Below are positions 1-7,431 of a stretch of DNA of 38,198 bases, in pieces (position 1 is the first letter of the stretch; every line of letters begins with the position of its first letter). The translations under genes were made by a program, and so were the position numbers. Origin of the DNA: an uncultured Bacteroidales bacterium (GTDB lineage Bacteria > Bacteroidota > Bacteroidia > Bacteroidales > UBA932); the NCBI GenBank assembly GCA_937900465.1, contig CALCEJ010000050.1, positions 1-38,198 on the forward strand, in the 5' to 3' direction. Below the pieces are notes generated by a model. That model was given only the letters and a program-made list of their open reading frames with translations, had not been told where the DNA came from and made no database searches.

Positions 1-187
1 AAGGAAGGAGAGAAGGAAGGAGAGAAGGAAGGAGAGAAGGAAGGAGAGAAGGAAGGAGAGAAGGAAGAAGGGATGGAGAGAAGGAAGGAAGGAGGGATGA
101 AAGGATGAAAGGATGGATGGATGGAGGGAAGGAAGGAGGGAAGGATGGATGGAGGGATGGAGAGAGAGAGGGATGGAGAGGGATGGT
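1..187. repeat. polypurine simple repeat (12-bp unit, then degenerate GGAT/GGAG units)
   Basis: The first 60 bases are five near-perfect copies of AAGGAAGGAGAG. They decay into AAGGAAGG, GGATGAAA and GGATGGAGGG units up to about 187. The plus strand is nearly all purine with scattered T. Such microsatellites are uncommon in bacterial chromosomes. A short open frame runs through it but encodes only a low-complexity Arg/Glu/Gly/Trp peptide, so I do not call a gene. It may be a slippage hot spot or an assembly edge. Confidence 0.9.
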
Positions 188-255
188 TGTCATCCGGGGA
201 GGCAGGCCCTCATATCAACATCGCAGGTGGAGACAGTAAAGGACTATCGGTGTCA

Positions 256-357
256 GTTCGTGGGAGTTGATTGGGTTTGCGGTTGTGGGAGTTGCTTGGG
301 TTTGCGGTTTGGGTGTTGCTTGGGTTAGCGGTCGTGGGAGGTGCTTGGGTTGGCGGT
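256..357. repeat. about four tandem copies of a ~25-bp G/T-rich unit
   Basis: Degenerate copies of the unit GTTGTGGGAGTTGCTTGGG plus TTTGCG begin near 256, 282, 307 and 331. The third copy is one base shorter and has several changes. There is no convincing coding potential. It lies between the polypurine tract and the terminator of the minus-strand lipoprotein gene. Confidence 0.8.
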
Positions 358-362
358 TACAA

Positions 363-396
363 GATTGCCCCTCACAAATGATTGCCCCTCACAAAT
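363..396. repeat. perfect 17-bp tandem duplication
   Basis: GATTGCCCCTCACAAAT occurs at 363-379 and again, directly abutting, at 380-396. It sits just beyond the hairpin that probably terminates the minus-strand operon. Confidence 0.85.
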
Positions 397-437
397 AATA
401 ATGCGGCAGGAGGATTATCAGTTGTCCACCTGCCGCA
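389..437 (-). terminator. intrinsic terminator-like hairpin of the glucan-locus operon
   Basis: TGCGGCAGG (402-410) pairs perfectly with CCTGCCGCA (429-437) across an 18-nt loop. Read on the minus strand the stem is followed by TTATTATTTGT, a T-rich tail. It lies 58 bp past the stop codon of the minus-strand lipoprotein gene. The loop is long and the tail is interrupted, so termination efficiency is uncertain. Confidence 0.6.
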
Positions 438-445
438 AAATAAAG

Positions 446-515
446 ATTAGACGTATTGTTTACGCGTTCTGCTGAATAAGATTAGACGTATTGTTTACGT
501 GTTCTGCTGAATAAG
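446..515. repeat. 35-bp tandem duplication that includes the stop codon of the lipoprotein gene
   Basis: ATTAGACGTATTGTTTACG followed by C or T and GTTCTGCTGAATAAG occurs at 446-480 and 481-515 with one mismatch. The right copy holds the last codons (I-Q-Q-N-T) and the TAA of the minus-strand gene. The left copy is a downstream duplicate of the same end, reading I-Q-Q-N-A then TAA. Confidence 0.9.
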
Positions 516-2552
516 ATAAGATCCGCCTTCGTATACGGAGCCATTTGCCTCGTAGAAACTACCGGAGATGGAGCGAGAGGCGCCCGTTCCGTTAGCCTCA
601 AATCCTTCGACGACGATTATCCACTGCGCTCCAAGCACGTATACATCCAGAGAAAGCCATTCAGACATTTCGGTATACTGCGAATCACTAAGCCCCAGCA
701 CTTTCTTTATAAGCGGTTCAACAGCATCCGGGTCAAATGCTGCTCCGGGCGTATAAGCGACGCCGCTTTCAGCAAGACTCTCTACGATAATAACCCAGTC
801 TTGACGCCCAGAATCCGCCGCGTTTCCGAAATATAATTGTCTTGGCTTACAGGAACTTGTATTCCAACCACTTGTCAAAACATAGGTAAAAGTATAAACC
901 TTTTCAACAGCAGAGGCCGCTTGGGTTACATCGACATACGCAGAACCATCCTTTGTCGTTGCCGATATCCTTATATCACGGGAGACCGTTTTAGGATTAA
1001 CGCCCAGAGTTAGAGTTATTGTTCTGCCCACACGTGTTACTGTTCCGCTTGTAGAAGTGAGTGAAACCTGAGATACGTATGTCTCGAATTGTTCGTCTGT
1101 TGCCGGTGTGCCATTAATTGTAAGTCCAAGCGTTGCCGTAACAGAACCTCCTTCGGAAACAATCTCGCTCGAAGAGAGAGAAGAGATTGTCGGTATGAGG
1201 GTTACATCACCTAATTGCGTGATCGTTATAACCTTGTTGGGTTCACCAGGACGGAGTGTGTAATGGGCCACAGACGCAGCAGGAGCAATTGTAATAGTTG
1301 CCGTTCTGGTTTCTATGCCGGTATTGGCAAGAAGATGAAGAGACCAGTGAGAATTGACTGAAAGATCGGAATATCCATACGTCAGCCAGGTGGGCTCATC
1401 ACCGGTAGCTGAGTCTACGGCAGAAATCGAAAGTCCATCGTAGAAGGTTCGGATAGCATTAGGTTCCCCGGCACGGACCGCATCATCTCCAAGGAGAGTA
1501 TTCTGATAATAGGCCACCCAGTATCCAAGGTCTGCAACATCAGTCGCGGCTGAAGAATACTCCTGACTTGAGATATTACCGTCGAACCAGTAGATACCAT
1601 ACATATCAGAATTCGCCACCCTGCTATCCGCATTTCCAAGGTCGAGATAGATATTCCTCACCTTGTTATGATCAAGGTCCAGTGATTTCGCCGAACCATC
1701 GAACGTATATACAGCTTTGTCTGTATTGACGGTGATAGTATATCCGCTGATTTCGTGGCCCGTATTGGTCGCCGGCAGGGCAAAGTAAATTCCTTTGGAT
1801 GTGCTCCTTCCCGTAACGCCGGAGAGAGAGAGAGGGGTCGTGAGATCAACCTCATAGGTAGAAAACCTGTCCGGTCCCCAATTGATATCCTGCTGATCGC
1901 GGTAAGTCCCGGCAGAATAGTTGACAGCTGTGCATCCGCCAAGACCGTACCCGCTGGAGGTAGAAAGAACAACACTTTCAATCTCCTCATCATTATAATC
2001 AGTCGTGTAAGGAAGAACTCTGATAATGGTTCCGAGTATTTCCATTTCAACTGTAGTCGGAGGATTTGAACTGTCGAAGGGCAAGCTCGTTAAGCCGGAA
2101 TGGAGAAAAAGGAACTTCTTATTGATTTGTCCAGCTTCGCTCTGCTTGACAATCAATTTGTTATACTCTGTAAAAGAGGAACCGTCTCCACAGTAATTGC
2201 CCATATAACCATAATCCCATTCAACATTGTTTCTGGGACTGTAATTCATACGGAACACTGCTGTGGTAACGGCCGGGAATTCTGCTGTAACCGTCGCCGT
2301 ATAGCCATCAGCTGAGATATGTCCGCTGAGAGGAATGTCGACAGCGTCACCGAACCCTTCATTCGTAAAACGAATTACATCTTCCGAAGACCACTTGATA
2401 CCTTCTTCGTCAAACGTCGCTTTTGTTGCTTGGGACAAGCCGAAAGTGATTGTGACCGGAGTAGTAGACGACTCTACTTTTTCCGTCTGGCAGGAAACTG
2501 ATGTAAGTGCACCCAGTGCAACAAACAGAATAGTTGCATTAATCTTTTTCAT
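495..2552 (-). CDS. fimbrillin-like / BACON-type surface lipoprotein
   Basis: The predicted lipoprotein has 685 residues. A signal peptide ends in the lipobox SVSC (Cys21). Residues about 30-310 resemble the N-terminal part of fimbrillin-family lipoproteins (an ATKATF stretch, then WSSEDVIRF). Two all-beta Ig/BACON-like stretches follow at roughly 330-440 and 445-545, each ending in a typical ITQLG or VTQAA strand. A unique C-terminal domain holds several Trp residues. It is probably an outer-membrane surface protein. It is last in the glucan operon, 18 bp after a small ORF, and could be an adhesin or accessory glycan-binding protein. Its DNA looks clearly more AT-rich than the neighbouring GH128 gene, suggesting separate ancestry. 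No catalytic motif is seen. Exact function unknown. Confidence 0.8.
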   Translation of the reverse strand: MKKINATILFVALGALTSVSCQTEKVESSTTPVTITFGLSQATKATFDEEGIKWSSEDVIRFTNEGFGDAVDIPLSGHISADGYTATVTAEFPAVTTAVFRMNYSPRNNVEWDYGYMGNYCGDGSSFTEYNKLIVKQSEAGQINKKFLFLHSGLTSLPFDSSNPPTTVEMEILGTIIRVLPYTTDYNDEEIESVVLSTSSGYGLGGCTAVNYSAGTYRDQQDINWGPDRFSTYEVDLTTPLSLSGVTGRSTSKGIYFALPATNTGHEISGYTITVNTDKAVYTFDGSAKSLDLDHNKVRNIYLDLGNADSRVANSDMYGIYWFDGNISSQEYSSAATDVADLGYWVAYYQNTLLGDDAVRAGEPNAIRTFYDGLSISAVDSATGDEPTWLTYGYSDLSVNSHWSLHLLANTGIETRTATITIAPAASVAHYTLRPGEPNKVITITQLGDVTLIPTISSLSSSEIVSEGGSVTATLGLTINGTPATDEQFETYVSQVSLTSTSGTVTRVGRTITLTLGVNPKTVSRDIRISATTKDGSAYVDVTQAASAVEKVYTFTYVLTSGWNTSSCKPRQLYFGNAADSGRQDWVIIVESLAESGVAYTPGAAFDPDAVEPLIKKVLGLSDSQYTEMSEWLSLDVYVLGAQWIIVVEGFEANGTGASRSISGSFYEANGSVYEGGSYLIQQNT

Positions 2553-2570
2553 AGCAATTAAAACCGTTTA

Positions 2571-2717
2571 TTAACCCCAGGTTTCATCTTCTTCAACCAC
2601 ATAGTCGAAGTTTCCTTCTCCCCCTCGTGTATACCAGGGGTCTGATGCCAGGAAATTACCCTCCAGGGAAACTTCCCACAAGACCGAATCCGGCCTTTCA
2701 TAAATTTGTTTTTTCAT
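2571..2717 (-). CDS. small 48-residue protein of unknown function
   Basis: The frame starts at ATG 2717 (MKKQIYERPDSVLWEVSLEG), 7 bp after the GH128 stop, and ends 18 bp before the lipoprotein start, so it is placed as an operon member. The peptide has a basic start, a middle with S-L-E-G-N-F-L-A-S, and an acidic, Gly-rich, aromatic tail ending in E-T-W-G. It has no signal peptide and no transmembrane segment. I recall short Bacteroidales peptides of this general style (MKK...RP...LEG..LA.S...) next to fimbrillin-like genes, but know no assigned function. An upstream extension to 2762 would overlap GH128 and is less likely. Confidence 0.6.
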   Translation of the reverse strand: MKKQIYERPDSVLWEVSLEGNFLASDPWYTRGGEGNFDYVVEEDETWG

Positions 2718-2724
2718 AAACTGT

Positions 2725-4026
2725 TTATTTGATCTGTAACCAGTTAAGCATAATGGTAGCACCGGAGGTGCCGGTGAGGCGTAACGTGGACTTGCCGGCA
2801 GGGAGGTCGATGTCGAAGCCGGCGGTTTTCCACGCTTTTTCGGTGGAGGCGAGCGTCTTTGCGGCGATCTGAGTGCCGTTGACGCTGACTGTGAGGGAGG
2901 ATTCCATATAGGTCTGGAACCGGAGGGTCAGGCGGCGGGTACCGGCGTCCGGCATATCGAGCTGATACTCAACGTACGCGTCCTTGCACAGTTCGGAGAT
3001 GTCCAGGATGCCGCCGTCGGTGGACGGGGCGAGATGGACCTTGCCGGAGGCTGAGATGTACTGCTCCGCAGGGATGATGTCGCCGGGCCCATAGAAGATG
3101 CTCCCGTCGAAGGTGGAGAAATTCACGAATACTTTCCCGAGGTCCGTCAGCCCGAAGGGGGCCGATGAGGTCAGAAGGTTGTTGTTCCAGCGGGAGTTGA
3201 AGCTGCCGCGGGGCATAAACCAGGCGTAACGGAATACGTTCGGATGGGCTTCGAGCATATTCAGGGTTTCGCACATATAGTGGAGCTGGGTCGTGGCGGA
3301 GATATTGTTGGAATTGCCGTTGCAGAACTCCGTGAGCCAGACCGGCTTCCCGTACTTTTCGAACATATCGATGAAGTTCTTTACCGAACCGGCCGAAGGC
3401 ATATAGCAATGGACCGCGATGCCGGCGATGTCGTCAAGGGAGACACCGGGCTGGGCGAAGAATTCGTCGAGCCATACGATAGGGTCGTGATAGCCCTCCA
3501 GGGTGCCGTAGTTCATCGCAGGCGAAATGAGTTTCATCCCGGTTTCCTTCGAAAGGGCAACGAGGTCCGGCCAGAGCGCCGCCGCTTCCGCGGGGGTCAT
3601 CCTCGCCTGATCGGTGAGGTTGGGCTCATTGAAAGCGAGGATATACTGCGCCTCCGGGTGTTCCCTCTTCCAGGTCCTGATATTGTCTGAACTGTAATTC
3701 CCGTTCCACGCCATAGGGCACCAGTCCATCTCATACTCCCTGAAAAACGCCTCTGTCGTAGAGGAAGGGAGCCTGTTGGACCAGTCGTAGGACCAGCAGA
3801 CCGCATCCCCGAGTAGCGGAATATCCGTATCCGGAAGCGTCCCGAAATTGAAACTCACCCCCCTTTTCGCGCTACGCGACTGCGTCAGAGTATAGCTGAC
3901 GGGTTCATCGGGGTCATCCGTGTGATCCTTTTCGCAGGATACAGACGACACGGTCGCAACAATGGCCCACGCTGCCACAATCACACCGCCGAGCCCCGCC
4001 GCATTCATATGAGAACGGAAATTCAT
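2725..4026 (-). CDS. GH128-like endo-beta-1,3-glucanase lipoprotein with C-terminal CBM6-like domain
   Basis: The protein has 433 residues with a lipobox Cys at 31 (SSVSC). Residues about 55-315 match the Glyco_hydro_cc fold of GH128: FNEPN supplies the probable acid/base Glu134 and WLTEF the probable nucleophile Glu233, with other conserved aromatics in HCYMP and YAWFMPRG. Residues about 330-433 form a beta-sandwich resembling CBM6-type modules. GH128 enzymes cleave internal beta-1,3-glucan bonds. The lipoprotein signal implies the outer membrane, probably the cell surface. The ATG at 4026 overlaps the GH16 stop as ATGA, indicating translational coupling. A longer frame to 4104 would add a non-signal Arg-rich stretch inside GH16, so I reject it. 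Confidence 0.85.
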   Translation of the reverse strand: MNFRSHMNAAGLGGVIVAAWAIVATVSSVSCEKDHTDDPDEPVSYTLTQSRSAKRGVSFNFGTLPDTDIPLLGDAVCWSYDWSNRLPSSTTEAFFREYEMDWCPMAWNGNYSSDNIRTWKREHPEAQYILAFNEPNLTDQARMTPAEAAALWPDLVALSKETGMKLISPAMNYGTLEGYHDPIVWLDEFFAQPGVSLDDIAGIAVHCYMPSAGSVKNFIDMFEKYGKPVWLTEFCNGNSNNISATTQLHYMCETLNMLEAHPNVFRYAWFMPRGSFNSRWNNNLLTSSAPFGLTDLGKVFVNFSTFDGSIFYGPGDIIPAEQYISASGKVHLAPSTDGGILDISELCKDAYVEYQLDMPDAGTRRLTLRFQTYMESSLTVSVNGTQIAAKTLASTEKAWKTAGFDIDLPAGKSTLRLTGTSGATIMLNWLQIK

Positions 4027-4958
4027 TTCTGATAAACCTTTACATAATTGATATACATCGACCTGTCGCCGTCTGCGAGCGCCGTGATGCCGTCCGCATT
4101 CCAAATCCCGGGGAAGTTCCCGCCTACAGCAAGGTCATAGACGATGAAAAAGTCGTGATGGAAATACTTTCCCGTAGCCCATTCCCCGTCGGTCGAATCG
4201 ATATTCATCTTGTAGTACGGCTCCACATCAGGATATTTGTCCATATCCAGATACATCGCGACTGCTGTCTCGTCCCAAATCAGGGTAAAAAGATGGAATT
4301 CGCCGTCCTGAATGCTGTAGGGAGCGTTGGACGAACGGGCGTAGTTAGGATAACCGCCATCCTTGTAGAATCCCCAGTGACAGGCTCCGTTGAAGTACGT
4401 TTCCTGAGTGCCGTTTTTGATTCCCGTGGAATGGCCCATCTCCACTATGTCGATTTCGCCGCAATTAGGCCAGGGATTCGCGTCGATATCATTCCCGAGC
4501 AGCCAGAAAGCCGGCCAAAGCCCGTTTGCGGTCTTCGGCATCATTATCGAGGACTCGATCTTGCCGTGGGTAAAGAAACGCTTGTTCTTAGTGTTAAGAC
4601 GGCCGGAGGTGAACGCCTTGTTGTTGTAGTCCTGCTTTTTCGCCGTCAGGACGAGGCATCCGTTTTCCACCGTTACGTTCGCCGCGCGGTAGAACTGCAG
4701 CTCGTTGTTGCCGCCGCCGTTGCCGTTGACTTCGATGTTCCAGTCTTCAGTGTTAAGCTCCGTGCCGTTAAAATAATCAGCCCAGACGAGTTTGTAGCCG
4801 TCAGTCTCTCCCGTTCCGGTCTCGTCGTCCCGTCCTTTAGGGACCTCAGGAGCCGGATTTTCTTCCTTCAGAAGGTCGTCCTCCTTGTTCTGATTGCAGG
4901 AACAGGAAGAGAATACGAGTGTCACGAGGGCAAGCACTCCGGATAGTATCTTTTCCAT
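4023..4958 (-). CDS. GH16 laminarinase-like endo-beta-glucanase, lipoprotein
   Basis: This protein has 311 residues. A signal peptide with a Cys-rich end (SSCSC) predicts a lipoprotein, followed by an acidic Pro-rich linker to about residue 52. The GH16 beta-jelly-roll follows. The hallmark GEIDIVEMGH places the nucleophile at Glu168, the assisting Asp at 170 and the acid/base at Glu173. WNIEVNGNGGGNNELQFY and GLWPAFWLLG are typical of the bacterial laminarinase group (GH16_3). The substrate is likely beta-1,3- or mixed-linkage glucan. It pairs with the downstream GH128, with which it overlaps by 4 bp, so the two endo-enzymes are probably made together and act at the cell surface. Confidence 0.92.
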   Translation of the reverse strand: MEKILSGVLALVTLVFSSCSCNQNKEDDLLKEENPAPEVPKGRDDETGTGETDGYKLVWADYFNGTELNTEDWNIEVNGNGGGNNELQFYRAANVTVENGCLVLTAKKQDYNNKAFTSGRLNTKNKRFFTHGKIESSIMMPKTANGLWPAFWLLGNDIDANPWPNCGEIDIVEMGHSTGIKNGTQETYFNGACHWGFYKDGGYPNYARSSNAPYSIQDGEFHLFTLIWDETAVAMYLDMDKYPDVEPYYKMNIDSTDGEWATGKYFHHDFFIVYDLAVGGNFPGIWNADGITALADGDRSMYINYVKVYQK

Positions 4959-5018
4959 TGCAGTAGTTTTATCTGGAAGATGCAGGCAGATCCCTCCGCC
5001 TGCACCTTAAACGGATGA

Positions 5019-5774
5019 TTACTTCTTGTAGAAGAAGACAGCATCAAGGCTGAGGGTAGTACCGGCAACTCCACCGGAAAGGCCGCAGAAGATATTCTGG
5101 CCAAGAGGTTCGGCAGGGTCAGCGGTAAAGTCAATGCCCATATCGGAGACCTTGATCTCATACTCGTTCCACTCGTTGGCGACAAACTTTCCGTCGTTGG
5201 AGATGGGGGTAAGGAAATTGAAAGTGTTGCCATTGTCAACAAAAGGCTCGCCGTCACCTACGGAGAACTGATAGTTCTTGGTGCCCCAACCGGGATAGAG
5301 AGCGTGAACGGTGTTAGCTGCACCCTTGTAAGCGAAATGGAAATAGTAATCGCCGGTAATGCCGCTCATCTTGCTGAAGCTGGGATCCGTGTTCTTGAGG
5401 AACTCACCGAAACCGGACCATCCGGCATCCGGCTTGACCACAAGGCACATATACTCACCCGCAACACCGTAGAAGTTCAGTCCTTCTGCGGTACCGCCGT
5501 CATATCCGTTCCAGACATAGAGGGGACGGGTTGATGCCTCGTCATCGCCACTCTGCATACGGATGTCAGCAGTTACCTTGTTTTCAATCTTGGCATAGGT
5601 CTCTCCGTCCATAACGAGAACGAAGTAATCGGAGCCCTGAAGCGAAGCGGGAAGGTTTGACTCTTCTCCCTTCTTGTCGTCGTCGATAAGGTCATCGTCC
5701 TTCTTGTCACCATTGCACGCGACAAAGCTCATTGCCACTGCCGCGCTTGCGAGAAACATAAAAAACTTTTTCAT
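5019..5774 (-). CDS. putative surface glycan-binding lipoprotein (SusE/F position)
   Basis: The protein has 251 residues. A signal peptide ends in the lipobox FVAC (Cys20), followed by a very acidic linker (GDKKDDDLIDDDKKGEE). The rest looks all-beta with many exposed Trp/Tyr/Phe, for example PLYVWNGYDG, DAGWSGFGEF and YPGWGTKNYQF, which would suit sugar stacking. It has no catalytic motif. It lies directly after susD, where SusE/SusF-like surface glycan-binding proteins are usually encoded, so I infer binding of beta-glucan at the cell surface. The sequence is not one I recognise as a named family, so the role is inferred from position. Confidence 0.7.
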   Translation of the reverse strand: MKKFFMFLASAAVAMSFVACNGDKKDDDLIDDDKKGEESNLPASLQGSDYFVLVMDGETYAKIENKVTADIRMQSGDDEASTRPLYVWNGYDGGTAEGLNFYGVAGEYMCLVVKPDAGWSGFGEFLKNTDPSFSKMSGITGDYYFHFAYKGAANTVHALYPGWGTKNYQFSVGDGEPFVDNGNTFNFLTPISNDGKFVANEWNEYEIKVSDMGIDFTADPAEPLGQNIFCGLSGGVAGTTLSLDAVFFYKK

Positions 5775-5818
5775 AATGGATTTTGTTGGTTAATGGTTAA
5801 TATTTTGGTTTAGGATCA

Positions 5819-7426
5819 TCAATTGTAATTGGGATTCTGCTCGAGGTTTCCAAGCCGCTGCTCCTCCTGGGGAATGGGGAAGAGTTCGTGCTTTCCGACG
5901 GTGAAGGATGCCATTTCAGCCTTCGCCTCCGCCGTCTCACCGGCCTGGTACGCGTCCATAACTTCCTTGACGGTGCCCCAGCGGCAGAGGTCGAACCAGC
6001 GGTGACCTTCCATCGCAAGTTCGACGCGGCGCTCGTGGCGGATGGCCTTCCTCAGGTCGTCGAGATTGTCCGCATAAGAGCCGTAAGGGAACGCAGGGAG
6101 GATCGCTGCGCCGCCCCTCGCCCTCGCCCTGACATTCTCGAGCATAGTCTTCGCCGTCGCCGGATCATTGCATTCAACGGCAACCTCCGCAATCATCAGA
6201 TACACATCCGAAAGACGGATCTGCTGATTGTTGATGGCTCCGCGGGAGTCGTGGTCAAGATGAGCGTATGTCATTGTTGACAGGTCCATAATCGCACGCT
6301 TGAGGGAAAGGTAGCTGTTCCCGAGGTAAATTTCTTCTGCTGCGTTCGTTATCTGAGATGCTGACGGGCCGTAAATCGTTGCATCACGGCGGGGATCGCC
6401 GGCCTCAAACTCGTCGTAGAGGTTCTGGGTGGGGTGATTGAATCCCCATCCGCTCTCCCCGTAGAGGGTTCCGCGGGAGCGGGTCAGCTTCACCGAGAAG
6501 GTTCCGCGGGAGAAGCCGTTGCCCTCGCCGTAGTCACTCTGGCCGTCCTCCATATACTGGATTTCAAAAACGGACTCGGGTCCATTTTCGCCCGCAAGGG
6601 TGAAGTTGTCCGAATAGACGGGGCAGAGGGAATATTCCGCCGCCTGGTCCGTCAGGAACTTCTGGCCCCACGCCTGCGCCTCCGAGAAAGCCTCTGCGGC
6701 TGCCGTAGCGTTACCTTCGCGCTGGTTATACTGGGCAAAGTAAAGGTATGTCTTAAGGAGCATCGCCTGCGCGGCGCCCTTTGTCGCACGGCCAAGGTCA
6801 GCGGCCGGATAGGCGCTCTTCAGCGGAAGGGTCTCCTCCGCCCTCTTCAGATCAGAGAAAATGAGCGTATATACATCCTCAACTGTTCCGCGGGGCTTGA
6901 TCCAGTCCGCGCTGCTGTAAACCGGAGCGGTCTCCACAGGGACACCGCCGAACATACGCACGAGGCGGAAATAGTAGTATGCGCGGAGGAAGCTGGCTTC
7001 GCCCTCAAGACGGTCGCGAAGCTCTGCCGTAAGCGTCTCGGTGACCGCCAGTGCAGGAATCTGCTCAAGGGCAAGATTTGCACGGGCGATTCCTTGATAC
7101 TGGGCCCTGTAGAACTGGAGGACGATGCCGTTGTTGGCAACGACCTTGAAGTTGTCAATATCGTACAGGTCCGGACCGTCGGCCACGTTCTGGCCGCCCT
7201 TCAGGGCATCGTCAGAGGCTATGTCGCCGAAGTACCACTCCGGAAAATATCCGTTCTGGTATTCCCACATAAGGGGCGTGTAGACCGCTGTCGCGACTTG
7301 TACCGCGGATTCTGCGGAAGTGAAGAAATCCGAAACGCGGTTTACCATAGGCCCGTCTTCCGTAAGCCATTTGTTGCAGGAAACGAGCGAAAGTATTGCT
7401 GCTGAAATTGCTATAATCTTTTTCAT
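5819..7426 (-). CDS. susD: SusD/RagB-family outer-membrane glycan-binding lipoprotein
   Basis: The protein has 535 residues with lipobox LVSC (Cys17). The N-terminal part (NKWLTEDGP, then YTPLMWEYQNG) and the alpha-helical TPR-like core (EGEASFLRAYYYFRLVRMFG) are classic for SusD. The C-terminal signature reads RHERRVELAMEGHRWFDLCRWG, then LFPIPQEEQRLGNLEQNPNYN, as in most family members. SusD caps the SusC barrel and captures oligosaccharides, here presumably beta-glucan. I start at ATG 7426. The preceding GTG would add one Met-equivalent only. The SusC stop lies just 5 bp upstream. Confidence 0.95.
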   Translation of the reverse strand: MKKIIAISAAILSLVSCNKWLTEDGPMVNRVSDFFTSAESAVQVATAVYTPLMWEYQNGYFPEWYFGDIASDDALKGGQNVADGPDLYDIDNFKVVANNGIVLQFYRAQYQGIARANLALEQIPALAVTETLTAELRDRLEGEASFLRAYYYFRLVRMFGGVPVETAPVYSSADWIKPRGTVEDVYTLIFSDLKRAEETLPLKSAYPAADLGRATKGAAQAMLLKTYLYFAQYNQREGNATAAAEAFSEAQAWGQKFLTDQAAEYSLCPVYSDNFTLAGENGPESVFEIQYMEDGQSDYGEGNGFSRGTFSVKLTRSRGTLYGESGWGFNHPTQNLYDEFEAGDPRRDATIYGPSASQITNAAEEIYLGNSYLSLKRAIMDLSTMTYAHLDHDSRGAINNQQIRLSDVYLMIAEVAVECNDPATAKTMLENVRARARGGAAILPAFPYGSYADNLDDLRKAIRHERRVELAMEGHRWFDLCRWGTVKEVMDAYQAGETAEAKAEMASFTVGKHELFPIPQEEQRLGNLEQNPNYN

Positions 7427-7431
7427 CACTT

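Noticed and set aside
113..328. 71-residue frame in the polypurine repeat
   Set aside because: Low-complexity translation of a simple repeat followed by unrelated sequence. Not a credible protein.
250..400. CRISPR array
   Set aside because: The 25-bp units are contiguous and degenerate, with no spacers, and there are no cas genes.
6434..7405. 323-residue frame antisense to susD
   Set aside because: Same cause. No motif, and susD is clear.
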